Part shown: positions 1 to 9,493 of the stretch, piece by piece
Numbering within the stretch: position 1 is the stretch's first letter
How the letters are laid out: each line of letters starts with the position of its first letter
Assembly: GCA_021776025.1 (NCBI GenBank)
Contig: JAJFGR010000012.1
Location: 310,001-374,000, forward strand
DNA length: 64,000 nt
Source of the DNA: Alphaproteobacteria bacterium
GTDB taxonomy: Bacteria > Pseudomonadota > Alphaproteobacteria > Micavibrionales > Micavibrionaceae
Direction of reading: 5' to 3'
Position numbers and translations under genes: made by a program
Notes under the pieces: generated by a model
Databases searched by the model: none
The model's input: the letters and a program-made list of their open reading frames with translations, nothing else
What the model was told of the DNA's origin: nothing

Positions 1-645
1 ATGGCCTTGCTTGGCGTTTGGTATCGCAATTTTTGGGATTACCCTGCTCACTGCGTTTTGCCGTATTCGCATGATTTACGGGAATTTCCGATTTATATGC
101 AGCAGCTTGACATGGAATCAAACGGCAAAAGTGTTACCCAAGACGGACTGACTACAAATTACGCAACTGGCCCAGTTATTTTTGGAGAGGCTGGTACAAA
201 TGCGCAGCATACATTTATGCAGCTTTTACACCAAAGCCATGAGATTATTCCAGTCGATTTTATAGTCACAGCGAAAGCTCAGCATCCACATGCGGCGCAT
301 CATAAACAGCTTTTGGGTAACGCGCTGGCGCAAAGTAAAGCGCTTATGGAGGGGCAAGAGAAACCAGATGCACTGCATCATAATTTTACCGGAAACCGGC
401 CTAGTTCAACCTTTATACTCGATACGCTTGATGGTTATCATCTGGGGGTGTTACTCGCTCTGTATGAACACAAAATCTTTGTCCAAGGGGCGCTCTGGGG
501 GATTAACAGCTTTGATCAATGGGGCGTTGAGCTTGGTAAAACAAACGCAGAAAACATTATAAAATCATTTGATAACAAAAAGATAACTGATAATTTTGAT
601 GTCTCTACTGTGGGTCTTTTTGACCATTTAGCAGAAAATTTATAA
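1..645 (+). CDS. pgi: Glucose-6-phosphate isomerase, C-terminal part (5' end outside window)
   Basis: Interconverts glucose 6-phosphate and fructose 6-phosphate in the cytoplasm. The visible 214 residues are the C-terminal part of the SIS-fold enzyme. Family signatures are clear: MESNGK near residue 39, GEAGTNAQH at 62-70 (Glu63 matches the catalytic Glu), the HHK pair at 100-102 (catalytic His region), GNRPSS at 131-136 and NSFDQWGVELGK at 169-180 (Lys180 matches the active-site Lys). The frame is open to the window edge and the enzyme is normally about 500 or more residues, so the Met at position 1 is internal and the gene starts upstream. Only 50 bp separate its stop from the next gene on the same strand. 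Confidence 0.96.
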   Translation: MALLGVWYRNFWDYPAHCVLPYSHDLREFPIYMQQLDMESNGKSVTQDGLTTNYATGPVIFGEAGTNAQHTFMQLLHQSHEIIPVDFIVTAKAQHPHAAHHKQLLGNALAQSKALMEGQEKPDALHHNFTGNRPSSTFILDTLDGYHLGVLLALYEHKIFVQGALWGINSFDQWGVELGKTNAENIIKSFDNKKITDNFDVSTVGLFDHLAENL

Positions 646-695
646 AATCTTAGATACTATTTCTGTACAATAGATGTATTGAGATAAGGTGGTTT

Positions 696-2048
696 GTGGG
701 CGAAAGAACACCGCCTGATAAAAAAAGCGAAGGATACGCGCGCGACATGAAATTTATGGTTCCTGATCCGAGCGAATTGCTGCCACTCAGCCAATCTGAG
801 CTGAATGATGTGATTGAGCTGCATAAAATGTATTTGAACGGGCAAATTGGCGGCGCACGGGCGGCTTTAAAATATCGCAATCTTTCCAGTCTTGATTTCA
901 AAGAAGCCGACCTTTCACAGGCAGATTTCACAGGTTCATTGTTTGTCGAAGCCGACCTTTCAAACTGCACTTTTGTTGGCACATGCCTTTTTGCATGCGA
1001 CCTACGCAATGCGAAAATGAATGAAGGTAATTTTTCACGGGCAGACTTCCGCGGCGCTTATGTCGCTGGCGCCAATTTAAGCGGCGCAGATATGAGTGAT
1101 GTTGACTTACGTGAAGGCAAGATTATGAAGCGCGGTGAAAAGGGTGTGCTTGAGGATCGCAAGCGCTCTGGCGGCGCTGGGGCGAAGGCCGTATTTTCCG
1201 GGGCAAAACTTAGTGAAACTAACATGACGGGCGCACAGGCCATGTCGGCTGATTTTTCGGATTCAGACATGACGGGCGTTGCTCTTACAGATGCGAATTT
1301 GAGTGGTGCGAGCTTTGAGGGGGCCAATCTCACGGATACGGATTTGACAGGCTCCAACCTATCTCAGACCAATATGCGCCAATCGATCATGACGGGAACG
1401 GTTATGGAGCGCACCGAACAGCATGGTATGGATACGACGGCGGCTATTACTGAAGGTGATATGGGAGCCAAGCTTGAGAATCTTGGTAAGACCCTGCCAG
1501 AGCTTCTGGAAGAACACACGCTTTGGGTTGCCACAGCCGGGCGCAGCGGTCGGCAGCTTGATTTGAGCGGTTATGATTTGCGCGATATTTTGGATTTAAA
1601 GAGATTCCCGCTCACGGCTATTCAATGTGTTGGCGCGAATTTTCTTAATCAAGATTTACGCAGCGCCGAGCTGCAGAGCGGCAATTTTGACCGTAGCGAT
1701 TTCCGTGATTGCCGGATGCTTGAAGCAGATTTGCGCGGCTCCAGCTTTAAATATGCACAAATGGCACGGGTTGATCTGAGCGGCGCATTGCTTTGTCCTT
1801 TAGAATTTAAGAAAGATGATATTCAAAGTAATATTCAACGTGTGGATTTAAGCGGCGCAAATTTGCGGTTTTCTTGCCTTAAAGGCGCGGATTTGCGTGA
1901 TGCGGTTCTTATGGGCGTGGATTTGACCAATGCGATTTTGAATGGATGTGATTTGCGCCGGGCTGATTTAACTGGGGCTATCCTCTCCGGGGTCAAAATG
2001 GAAAATTGCCGCCTTGATGAAACAATTATCGATTTAAAATCGCTGTAA
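696..2048 (+). CDS. Pentapeptide-repeat protein
   Basis: A 450-residue protein built mostly of A(D/N)LXX pentapeptides, which fold as a right-handed quadrilateral beta-helix. One block covers roughly residues 65-235 and a second roughly 285-445; between them lies a non-repeat stretch of about 50 residues containing LPELLEEHTLWVATAGRSG. The first 60 residues are not repetitive and there is no signal peptide, so it is probably cytoplasmic. GTG at 696 is used as start, with AAGG a few bases upstream; it follows pgi closely. The family includes DNA-gyrase mimics such as Qnr/MfpA, but most members have no known role and nothing here assigns one. Confidence 0.85.
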   Translation: MGERTPPDKKSEGYARDMKFMVPDPSELLPLSQSELNDVIELHKMYLNGQIGGARAALKYRNLSSLDFKEADLSQADFTGSLFVEADLSNCTFVGTCLFACDLRNAKMNEGNFSRADFRGAYVAGANLSGADMSDVDLREGKIMKRGEKGVLEDRKRSGGAGAKAVFSGAKLSETNMTGAQAMSADFSDSDMTGVALTDANLSGASFEGANLTDTDLTGSNLSQTNMRQSIMTGTVMERTEQHGMDTTAAITEGDMGAKLENLGKTLPELLEEHTLWVATAGRSGRQLDLSGYDLRDILDLKRFPLTAIQCVGANFLNQDLRSAELQSGNFDRSDFRDCRMLEADLRGSSFKYAQMARVDLSGALLCPLEFKKDDIQSNIQRVDLSGANLRFSCLKGADLRDAVLMGVDLTNAILNGCDLRRADLTGAILSGVKMENCRLDETIIDLKSL

Positions 2049-2120
2049 AATCTTACTGACTTGTGGATGTTTCCTGTCATAAAATTTGTTTTTAACGGTT
2101 CTAACGCCTAATCTTCCTTT

Positions 2121-3920
2121 ATGTTCATTCGATATTTACCAGAAACGCTGATCAATCAGATTGCGGCCGGGGAAGTGATTGAGCGCCCATTTGCCGCAGT
2201 CAAAGAATTAGTGGAGAATTCTATTGATGCGGGGGCCAGCCGCATTGAGGTGAGCTTGGGCAATGGCGGTAAAGCGATGATTGTCGTGAGTGATAACGGC
2301 AAGGGGATGGACAAAGACGATCTTACAGCCGCTGTGGACCGGCATGCGACATCGAAGCTGCCGTCCGATGATCTGGTTGATATTAAACATCTAGGTTTTC
2401 GCGGCGAAGCTTTGGCTTCGATTGCAGCAGTGGCGCGGATTAATATTCAATCACGAGCAGCTGACACAGATGAAGCGTGGGGGATCCGCGTTGAAGGCGG
2501 GCAGAAGTTCGAGCCTACCCCATCAGCGCACCCAGAAGGCACGCAAATTGAGGTGCGGGATTTATTTTTCTCCACGCCTGCGCGATTGAAATTTCTTAAA
2601 ACTGACCGTGCGGAATTTATGGCGGTGAAAGATACACTGACGCGTCTGGCCATGGCCAACCCGGGAATTAGCTTTCGCTTAATTCATGATGGAAAAAATT
2701 CGCTGAATTTGCCCGGCTCAGACGACGCACAAGGGCGCATGGCGGCAATACTGGGCAGAGAATTTGGTGAGAATGCGATGGTGATAGAAGCGGAGCGCGA
2801 AGGGATTATGCTTTCAGGACTTGCCAGCCTACCGACTTACCACCGCGCGACAACGCAGTATCAATATTTATTTGTGAATGGCCGGGCGGTGCGTGACAAG
2901 CTGCTGCATGGCTGCATCCGCGCGGCATACAGCGATGTTTTGCATGGCGGGCGGCACCCGGTGGTGGCGCTGTTTATTAACATTCCGCCGGGTGAAGTGG
3001 ATGTGAATGTGCATCCGGCCAAAGCCGAAGTGCGGTTTCGCGATCCCGGGATAGTACGGGGGTTGATTATCAGCGCGCTGAAACACGCGCTGCATGAACA
3101 TGGGCAGCAGGCTTCGAGCAGTGTTTCGAGTGCGATGCTGGGGAGCTTTAAGCCTGCCAATGGGCCGAGCTTGCCGCTACATCGTGGATCGAGTTCCCCT
3201 ATGCCTTCCGGATATGCGTATGGAAATCTAGCGGAATCGGTTCACAATGCTTACGCACCGCAGGGATCTATGGCTGTAGATATGGCCCCACAGGCAAAAT
3301 CAGCCGCGCATGAAGATGTGCGTGAGGATCAACAGAATTTTCCTTTGGGCGCGGCGCGCGGGCAAATTCATGAAAATTATATTATCGCGCAGAATGAAAA
3401 CGGGCTGGTGGTTGTTGACCAACATGCAGCGCATGAGCGGCTGGTTTACGAACGGTTTAAAGCGCAAATTTCCGAGCGCGGTGTAGAGAAGCAAGGATTA
3501 CTCACCCCGGAAATTGTTGAGCTTGAAGAAAGCGAAGCGGAGCGGCTTTTGAAATTTTCCGAAGAGTTGAGCAAGCTGGGACTGGATATAGACGCGTTTG
3601 GTGCAGGCGCTATTGCTGTACAGGCGGTTCCGGCTTTGCTGGGGACACAAGCTAATTTACAAGGTCTGATCAAGGATTTGGCTGATGAAATTACTGAGCG
3701 GGATACAGCGCAGGGGCTTGAAGAGCGGCTGAACGAGATATTGTCGACGATGGCGTGCCATGGCTCTGTGCGCTCTGGCCGACGAATGAACGCTGAGGAA
3801 ATGAACGCGCTTTTGCGGCAGATGGAAGAAACGCCATTGTCAGGGCAATGCAATCATGGACGCCCGACCTATGTTGAATTATCCTTAAAAGATATTGAAC
3901 GCTTATTCGGACGACGATAG
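2121..3920 (+). CDS. mutL: DNA mismatch repair protein MutL (endonuclease-type)
   Basis: Couples MutS mismatch recognition to strand removal. The N-terminal GHKL ATPase shows AAGEVIERP near residue 14, LVENSIDAGA near 35, DNGKGM near 60 and GFRGEAL near 93. The C-terminal dimerisation domain carries the metal-binding nuclease motif DQHA(X2)E(X4)E starting at Asp433, with ACHGSVR near residue 545 and CNHGRP at about 577, so this should be the latent endonuclease type used by bacteria without MutH-directed nicking. Length 599 is normal. The linker at roughly 335-400 is low in conservation, as usual. A 108-bp palindrome follows the stop codon and may serve as its terminator. Confidence 0.97.
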   Translation: MFIRYLPETLINQIAAGEVIERPFAAVKELVENSIDAGASRIEVSLGNGGKAMIVVSDNGKGMDKDDLTAAVDRHATSKLPSDDLVDIKHLGFRGEALASIAAVARINIQSRAADTDEAWGIRVEGGQKFEPTPSAHPEGTQIEVRDLFFSTPARLKFLKTDRAEFMAVKDTLTRLAMANPGISFRLIHDGKNSLNLPGSDDAQGRMAAILGREFGENAMVIEAEREGIMLSGLASLPTYHRATTQYQYLFVNGRAVRDKLLHGCIRAAYSDVLHGGRHPVVALFINIPPGEVDVNVHPAKAEVRFRDPGIVRGLIISALKHALHEHGQQASSSVSSAMLGSFKPANGPSLPLHRGSSSPMPSGYAYGNLAESVHNAYAPQGSMAVDMAPQAKSAAHEDVREDQQNFPLGAARGQIHENYIIAQNENGLVVVDQHAAHERLVYERFKAQISERGVEKQGLLTPEIVELEESEAERLLKFSEELSKLGLDIDAFGAGAIAVQAVPALLGTQANLQGLIKDLADEITERDTAQGLEERLNEILSTMACHGSVRSGRRMNAEEMNALLRQMEETPLSGQCNHGRPTYVELSLKDIERLFGRR

Positions 3921-3930
3921 CACTATTCTA

Positions 3931-4038
3931 CTGCGGACGGGCATTATGCACAATTCTACAATATTTTTCCTGCGCACGTATCATCAGTACGCTTACGCGA
4001 AAAAATATTGTAGAATTGCACCTTCTGCCTCGCCGCAG
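3931..4038. repeat. Large imperfect palindrome after mutL
   Basis: Perfect 18-bp arms lie at 3951-3968 (CAATTCTACAATATTTTT) and 4001-4018 (its exact reverse complement). Shorter pairs extend the symmetry inward (GCG/CGC, CGTA/TACG around TCATCAG) and outward (CTGCGG at 3931-3936 with CCGCAG at 4033-4038, plus GGCA and TGCA matches). As RNA it would form a very long hairpin on either strand. It sits between two rightward genes. It could end mutL transcription, or be a mobile palindromic repeat (REP/MITE-like); no second clear copy is in the window. Confidence 0.8.
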
Positions 4039-4058
4039 CGAATATTGGAATAAGACTT

Positions 4059-4598
4059 ATGGATGCACAGCCTGAAAACCAAAAATTTATTCTCAATCTT
4101 TATGCCGCATTTGGTGTGAGTTTAATTTTATCTGTACTGCCCTCTATGCCCGCGGCGATTTTATCGCTGGTGTTTTTTGTCGGCGTTTTGGTTGCAGCGT
4201 ATGCGCTGCGCAAAAGAACTGAAGAGCATAGTTTGGGTGAAAATCACGCGACATATATAATCCGGACATTATGGATTAGCGCGTTTATATCGCTGGCAAC
4301 CACAGCGATTGCGACGGCTTATATGATAAATGGGATTGATTATTCAACCTTTGAGCCCTGTGCTAATAATCTGGCAAATAAAGGCACAGCATGGATGGAA
4401 AATGCCGGAACGATGGAAGTTTATGCGATTATCCAGCCCTGCGTTGAGAGTTTCATCAGCTTTAACAAAACGCTGTTAATGAATTCTGTGATTATTGCCG
4501 GGGGGCCGATCATCATCTATATGGCGTACCGGATGGCGAAAGGTCTTTCACGGGCGATGAAAGGGTATCGGCTTTCTAACCCTAAAAGCTGGCTATAG
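4059..4598 (+). CDS. Predicted multi-pass membrane protein, function unknown
   Basis: A 179-residue protein with about four hydrophobic segments (approximately residues 12-33, 35-50, 66-88 and 136-156) and a basic cytoplasmic C-terminus. Two cysteines (in FEPCANN and IQPCVES) lie in the loop between the last two segments. No family was recognised. The ATG at 4059 follows the palindrome by 20 bp. Its last 6 bp overlap, tail to tail, the end of the ATP12 gene on the other strand. Confidence 0.75.
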   Translation: MDAQPENQKFILNLYAAFGVSLILSVLPSMPAAILSLVFFVGVLVAAYALRKRTEEHSLGENHATYIIRTLWISAFISLATTAIATAYMINGIDYSTFEPCANNLANKGTAWMENAGTMEVYAIIQPCVESFISFNKTLLMNSVIIAGGPIIIYMAYRMAKGLSRAMKGYRLSNPKSWL

Positions 4599-5303
4599 AA
4601 GTTTCAGAAATAAAGAGGCAGCTTCGAGGTCGCGGAGCATAGCGGCATCCTTTTTTTCCTGTAGCGGATCTCGGCCGTATTTTTCAGCATTATAAATTTT
4701 GTCTTTGAAATGCTCTTCGACGCGGGCGGCTTCGTAGAGCTGCTCAGGCGTTATGACGCCTTCTACAAAAGCGAGACCGAGCACCAACGACCCAGCGAGT
4801 GGCACGACGAGCTGCAAGGCTGTAAAATGCGCATCGTCGAAATTTTCGACAGCGTCTTTGGCGCCTTTATGTGCCTGTGGAGCCTGCGTCAGCGCGACTA
4901 GATCCACAGTCGTTTGCAACTTCGTATTAAAGCGCTGTTCAAACCAGTTCAGCCATGGGTTCCATATATCAGCTTGTCTTTCTGCTTGTCCGGGCGGTTG
5001 ATCTTTTGGTGCGCGGTAACAGAGAAGGTCTGTATCAAGGAATTTTAAAATTTCTGTGCTCATGATCGTGCGCTGCTCCGACACACGATCAATCTGCGTG
5101 CTGAGAATTTGCGTAAGCGGCATGGCATCGGGATCAACTTGTTCCTCCTGAGCCGCCCATTCTTTCATCACTTCATCAGCGAGAGCTTCATTTGGCGCAA
5201 GAAGAGACACTCTTAGCGGCGTTTTCACGGGCTTACCATCGAGGTGGATGGCCCAGCCCTCGGCTTCTTGATGTGTGGAGACAAGTTTGTAAAAACGTTT
5301 CAT
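4593..5303 (-). CDS. ATP12 family F1-ATPase assembly chaperone
   Basis: 236 residues matching the ATP12 family, chaperones that bind the F1 alpha subunit during ATP synthase assembly in mitochondria and alphaproteobacteria. Visible family features are the N-terminal FYKLVST...GWAIHLDGKPVKTP, the central MPLTQILSTQIDRV and TDLLCYR, and a tail with EEHFKDKIYNAEKYGRDPL. It is cytoplasmic and full length. It is the last gene of a compact leftward operon (crcB, rluC, asmA-like, ATP12); its start codon directly abuts the asmA-like stop. Confidence 0.92.
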   Translation of the reverse strand: MKRFYKLVSTHQEAEGWAIHLDGKPVKTPLRVSLLAPNEALADEVMKEWAAQEEQVDPDAMPLTQILSTQIDRVSEQRTIMSTEILKFLDTDLLCYRAPKDQPPGQAERQADIWNPWLNWFEQRFNTKLQTTVDLVALTQAPQAHKGAKDAVENFDDAHFTALQLVVPLAGSLVLGLAFVEGVITPEQLYEAARVEEHFKDKIYNAEKYGRDPLQEKKDAAMLRDLEAASLFLKLL

Positions 5304-7145
5304 TTACGGATTAACAGCGGGCTGTTCTTCAGGGGTTGGCATTGGTAATAAAGGCTCCTCCACTGGCACCTCCAGCGGCGGGAGAACTTCTTTTTCGATG
5401 ACGAAGGCCTTGCATGGGTGGTCATCATTCAGACCAAGATCGGCGAGGGTCAAGGCATAGAATGCCGGGTTAACCGCACCGAGAAGCAACCCGCCAACCT
5501 TCTTACCCAGATCAAAAACATTTGGGGTAACGGTTAAATCCGACAGCGGGCCGGAAATATTAACGGCCGAAGAAAGATCGCCAATCGCGACATCTTTGGG
5601 TTTGGGTTCCAGAACCATTTCGAGGTTATCGGCTTTAAAATCATAGGTGCCCTTGCCGTGCAATGTGACAAGCTCTGTATCGACAAAAATGGCATCACTA
5701 TGCCCTTTCAAGTTTTCAATATCGAGGTTAGCAACGACGCAATTGACTTTTAGGTCGTTAGTTTCTTCAAAGCTGGGTAGGATTGCATTGAGCAACCCGC
5801 CTCCCCATATATTCAGTAAACCAGAGCGCATACGACCTGCACCCCCAACAAAGTTTACTTTGCCAGAAAGCGCGTCTACCAACGTATTTAGCGTTTTTCC
5901 TTGCGACTTCAGATCGACCATAATATGGGCGGCGCCTTCAATCTCTGCTTCGCCGCCAAGACGCTTTTGAAGAGCAGCGTAGTCGAAATTTTTAATTATA
6001 ATTTTATTTTTAAGGCTTGGAGGTTGAGTAGACGCATCGAGGTGAATATCACCGCTAAGGTCGCCGTTGATGATTTTTCCTTCGAGTGGGCCGATATGCA
6101 GCGCGCTGTCTTTAATCGAAACAGGGGCGCTGAGCGAACCTACATCCAAAGCTCCGGATTTAATTTGACCTGCTTCAAATTGAAGATCGACAGAGAAATT
6201 GCTGAGATCGAGCGCATCTTCACCAGAACCAAAAATCGCATCAACTTTGTCCAAAGTGCGCATGAAGGGTGATTTATCATCAAAATCGCTAAGCAACAGC
6301 ATGTCGCTTTTAATGTCGCCAGAGATCACGTCTTGCTCACCGCTAAAATCCAGTTTTAAGTTCGGGTCAAGCTGGGATTTATCGGGCTCTAAACGTGCCT
6401 GCCCCTTAAGATGGAACTGACCGGCACTATCCCGATCGATATAAAAGTTCCCTCGCAGAGCTTTTTCTTCACCGATACTCAGCGCGGCGTTTTCAAGTTT
6501 ATAGCCCCCGGTTAGCGCATTTGTCAGCATCCCTTCAAGCCTCAAAGCGCTGAGCGTAATATCCAGCGGCCTTGTGCGGCCAACGGCGTATATATATTTG
6601 CCGGGCTTGCCCTTGGTTTCCAATCCAATTTTAGCGCTTAAAGGGTTCTCATCAATGCGTCCTTCAATATTTAGATATGCTTGGCCGTCTTCAGATCCAA
6701 CGCTTACAGAATCAAGGGCTAGCGCCTGTTCTAAAATTGTTCCGGGCATTGCTTTGAGGTTTTGAATCTCAAAATTTTTAAAGTGGCCAGGGCGAAATAA
6801 CACATCGAAAAACGGCAAGGAAATTTTAGCCGCTTCAATGCGAATAACGGCTTCCCCGGTTCCGGCATCGCCTTCTCTTAACTCAACGCCTTCGACATAA
6901 ACGGAGATCGACGGGAAAATCGTCATATTGTTGAGTGTATGAATATAGGCCGTATAAGGCGTGGAATCTGTAAGAAAATCCTGAACAGCGAGTTTAAAGG
7001 TTTCACTATTACCGCCGATACGTGAAAGCACCGTCAGGAGGCCGAAGACAATCACAGCTAAAATGATAGATATTTTGATGGAGCGCTTAAGCGCTCTAAG
7101 CCATAGAGGTTTTTTCATCTCTTCTTGTGGTTGGTCTTCGCTCAT
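5304..7145 (-). CDS. AsmA-family inner-membrane-anchored protein
   Basis: A 613-residue protein with a short cytoplasmic N-terminus, one membrane segment at about 22-43, and a long periplasmic beta-rich region ending in an AsmA-like C-terminal part (LSGKVNFVGGAGRMRSG near residue 430, then repeated LxGxGxYDF-type strands). The last 35 residues are rich in Pro and Glu. AsmA/TamB/YhdP relatives are thought to form bridges for phospholipid transport to the outer membrane; that role is inferred here from the family only. Its ATG overlaps the rluC stop as ATGA, so translation is probably coupled. Confidence 0.8.
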   Translation of the reverse strand: MSEDQPQEEMKKPLWLRALKRSIKISIILAVIVFGLLTVLSRIGGNSETFKLAVQDFLTDSTPYTAYIHTLNNMTIFPSISVYVEGVELREGDAGTGEAVIRIEAAKISLPFFDVLFRPGHFKNFEIQNLKAMPGTILEQALALDSVSVGSEDGQAYLNIEGRIDENPLSAKIGLETKGKPGKYIYAVGRTRPLDITLSALRLEGMLTNALTGGYKLENAALSIGEEKALRGNFYIDRDSAGQFHLKGQARLEPDKSQLDPNLKLDFSGEQDVISGDIKSDMLLLSDFDDKSPFMRTLDKVDAIFGSGEDALDLSNFSVDLQFEAGQIKSGALDVGSLSAPVSIKDSALHIGPLEGKIINGDLSGDIHLDASTQPPSLKNKIIIKNFDYAALQKRLGGEAEIEGAAHIMVDLKSQGKTLNTLVDALSGKVNFVGGAGRMRSGLLNIWGGGLLNAILPSFEETNDLKVNCVVANLDIENLKGHSDAIFVDTELVTLHGKGTYDFKADNLEMVLEPKPKDVAIGDLSSAVNISGPLSDLTVTPNVFDLGKKVGGLLLGAVNPAFYALTLADLGLNDDHPCKAFVIEKEVLPPLEVPVEEPLLPMPTPEEQPAVNP

Positions 7146-8170
7146 TTCTTAACCTCAAAAGGATCTTCTTTTAAATTGCTACTGAATCCCAAAGCTTTCC
7201 AGCTTTTTGCCAAATCATTAGGCAGCGGCGCAGTGATATCCAGCGTGCCTTTACGTCCTGGGTGGGGCAAAATGACGCGCCGTGCATGCAGGTGCAGGCG
7301 ATCAGAGAGCTTCATATGCTTGAGATCAGCCTCCGCAACTCTGCGGGCCTCGTGGGTTTCTTCTTGTTCGGGCAGGCGGCTATATTTCTTATCACCGACA
7401 ATCGGGCAACCAATCAGTTCGGCATGAACGCGGATTTGGTGGGTGCGGCCGGTGCGCGGCCAGAAGGCCACAAAGGCGGCGCTGGTGAGGGCGTTCTCAA
7501 GAACGATGAAGTCGGTGATGGCGATCTTGCCCTCTTTCTCATCAACAACCATGCGCTCTTTATTATTGCCGCCAGCTTTGAGCAGAGGCGCTTTAATTGT
7601 GCCTTCCGCGCGATGCGGGGCGGGGCAGCAAATCGCCCAATAGATTTTTTTCACATTACGGTCTTTAAAAGAATCGCCGAGTTTTCTGGCAATTTTGGCA
7701 GAGCGGGCAAGCAAGAGAACGCCGCTGGTGTCTTTATCGAGGCGGTGAACAAGGCGCGGGCGCACGCCCTCTTTATTCTTTAGGCCATCAAGCAACCCAT
7801 CAATGTGGTAATTGGTTTTACTGCCGCCTTGAGTGGCGAGACCATGAGGTTTATTCAGCGCAATGACATCCGCATCCTCATAAATGACGAGAGATTTGAT
7901 AAAGGCTTTGTCCTTATCGGTAATCTTTTCTTTGTCCGGACGTCCGCGCTCTTTGACCGGTGGAATGCGGACTTCCTGACCGGCAGTCAGGCGCATATCG
8001 GCCTTGGCGCGCTTACCATCAACGCGCATCTGGCCTTTGCGCAGCAGCTTTTGGATGAGGATATAAGGAATTTCTGGGACATTTTTCTTCACCCAGCGAT
8101 CAAGGCGTTGGCCGTCATCATCCTGTTTTACTTCGATTTTACGGACACCCGCAGTCTTATGCTCGCTCAT
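7142..8170 (-). CDS. rluC: RluC/RluD-type 23S rRNA pseudouridine synthase
   Basis: Converts specific uridines in large-subunit rRNA to pseudouridine. The order is an S4 RNA-binding domain (about residues 15-75) followed by the RluA catalytic domain with HRLDKDTSG, in which Asp145 is the nucleophile; GRTHQIRVH near residue 260 is also present. The frame is open further upstream, but ATG at 8170 is chosen because the S4 domain begins soon after and because it overlaps the crcB stop as ATGA. That gives 342 residues, close to the family norm. RluC rather than RluD is favoured by the presence of the S4 domain and this gene context, but exact target positions cannot be read from sequence. Confidence 0.9.
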   Translation of the reverse strand: MSEHKTAGVRKIEVKQDDDGQRLDRWVKKNVPEIPYILIQKLLRKGQMRVDGKRAKADMRLTAGQEVRIPPVKERGRPDKEKITDKDKAFIKSLVIYEDADVIALNKPHGLATQGGSKTNYHIDGLLDGLKNKEGVRPRLVHRLDKDTSGVLLLARSAKIARKLGDSFKDRNVKKIYWAICCPAPHRAEGTIKAPLLKAGGNNKERMVVDEKEGKIAITDFIVLENALTSAAFVAFWPRTGRTHQIRVHAELIGCPIVGDKKYSRLPEQEETHEARRVAEADLKHMKLSDRLHLHARRVILPHPGRKGTLDITAPLPNDLAKSWKALGFSSNLKEDPFEVKK

Positions 8171-8547
8171 GATGCAAAGGCCCGCACGAGTGCCATCGCT
8201 GCAAATAATCCGGCGATAGAGAGGATAACTGAACCGCCGAGATAAAGGGCGCTGTAAAGATAAGCCCCGCGCTCCCACAAATTGGCAAAATCGAGCGAAA
8301 AGGTTGAAAATGTCGTGAACGCACCGAGAAGCCCAGTGATTAGAAACACGCGCATAGCTTCAGGCGGTTGCCAATAATGGGCAAACACAGCAATACACAG
8401 ACCCATGGCAAAAGACCCGGCGACATTGACCGCCAGCGTGCCATAGGGAAAGCCGTGGCCCAGCAGCTTTACAGCGCCAATATTGGCGCTATGGCGGAGT
8501 AAAGCACCTAAAGCCCCTCCGGCTGCGATAGCAACTATTGCGTTCAT
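8167..8547 (-). CDS. crcB: Fluoride ion channel CrcB/Fluc
   Basis: A 126-residue four-helix membrane protein that exports fluoride as a dual-topology dimer. Family hallmarks are GGALGALLRH near residue 10, the NVAGSFAMG stretch near residue 40 and the TGLLGAFTTFSTFS stretch with the phenylalanine/serine track near residue 75. It heads the leftward operon and is divergent from a DMT transporter gene across 50 bp. No fluoride-riboswitch-like leader fits in that space. Confidence 0.93.
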   Translation of the reverse strand: MNAIVAIAAGGALGALLRHSANIGAVKLLGHGFPYGTLAVNVAGSFAMGLCIAVFAHYWQPPEAMRVFLITGLLGAFTTFSTFSLDFANLWERGAYLYSALYLGGSVILSIAGLFAAMALVRAFAS

Positions 8548-8597
8548 CGTGATAAGTCCTTACAAAACATGTTCACGTTGTAGTCGAGTTTGCCCGT

Positions 8598-9467
8598 ATG
8601 TTCAATCATCTTAGTGTCACACATAAAGGAATAGCGCTGGCCTTCATCGGCTTTACCGCCTTTGCGTTCGGCGATATCATCTCCAAATGGCTGACTACCG
8701 AATATCCCATCTATCAGGTGGTGTTTGTGAATCATGCGCTAGCGGCGCTTTATCTGCTGATACTCTTGCAAGGAACCGAAGGTATAAAGCTGCTGAAGCG
8801 CGCGCATAAACTGCCGCTGCATTTATTTCGCGGTGTGCTCAATACGTGCGTGGCGCTGTCGATTATTTATTCATTTTCGATTTTACCGATTGCAGATGTC
8901 TACACCTTTATTTTTACGGTGCCGCTATTTTCAGCGCTTTTGGCCTTGAGCTTTTACGGGCAGAAAATTGGGAGGCACCGGATGCTGGCTATTTTGGGCG
9001 GCTTTGCAGGGGTTGTGATTGGATTGCAGCCGGGAGCCGAAGGGTTTGATATTCGCCTTGGCGTGCCTATTTTGGCTGGGTTTCTCATTGCCCTAAAATT
9101 TACGATTTCTAAATCATTGGAGGGGGAAAACACCCTGCTACTGGGGCTTTGGCCGCTTTTGGTTTCGGCCTCAATAACCGGGCTGATGACCATTGGGAAT
9201 TTTGAGCCGATTGCTTGGCCGCATCTGGCGCTATATACGGTGAGCGGTTTAACCAGCGCCGTTGGGCTTGTGTGCGTTTCCCAAGCATTCCGCATTGCGC
9301 CGGCAGCAGCCGTGTCGCCATTTCTCTATACTGAAATGGTCTGGGCGCTGCTCTTCGGCTATCTCATCTTCGGTGATGTGCCCGGCGCAATGATGCTGGC
9401 CGGCGCCGCAATTATTATTGCCAGCGGGTTTTATCTCATCGAAACAGAGCGGCGAAACAACAAGTAA
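8598..9467 (+). CDS. EamA/DMT superfamily transporter
   Basis: A 289-residue inner-membrane protein with ten predicted membrane helices arranged as two EamA repeats (about residues 11-145 and 155-280). The second repeat carries the typical SPFLYTEMVWALLFGYLIFG pattern near residue 240. Such proteins export or import small metabolites; the substrate cannot be told from sequence. It stands alone, divergent from crcB and convergent with rarA (26 bp between stops). Confidence 0.88.
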   Translation: MFNHLSVTHKGIALAFIGFTAFAFGDIISKWLTTEYPIYQVVFVNHALAALYLLILLQGTEGIKLLKRAHKLPLHLFRGVLNTCVALSIIYSFSILPIADVYTFIFTVPLFSALLALSFYGQKIGRHRMLAILGGFAGVVIGLQPGAEGFDIRLGVPILAGFLIALKFTISKSLEGENTLLLGLWPLLVSASITGLMTIGNFEPIAWPHLALYTVSGLTSAVGLVCVSQAFRIAPAAAVSPFLYTEMVWALLFGYLIFGDVPGAMMLAGAAIIIASGFYLIETERRNNK

Positions 9468-9493
9468 ATTATACAATACGAAACATATCGGAT

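Noticed and set aside
8548-8597. Possible fluoride riboswitch before crcB
   Set aside because: Only 50 bp lie between the divergent genes and the conserved pseudoknot elements are not seen.
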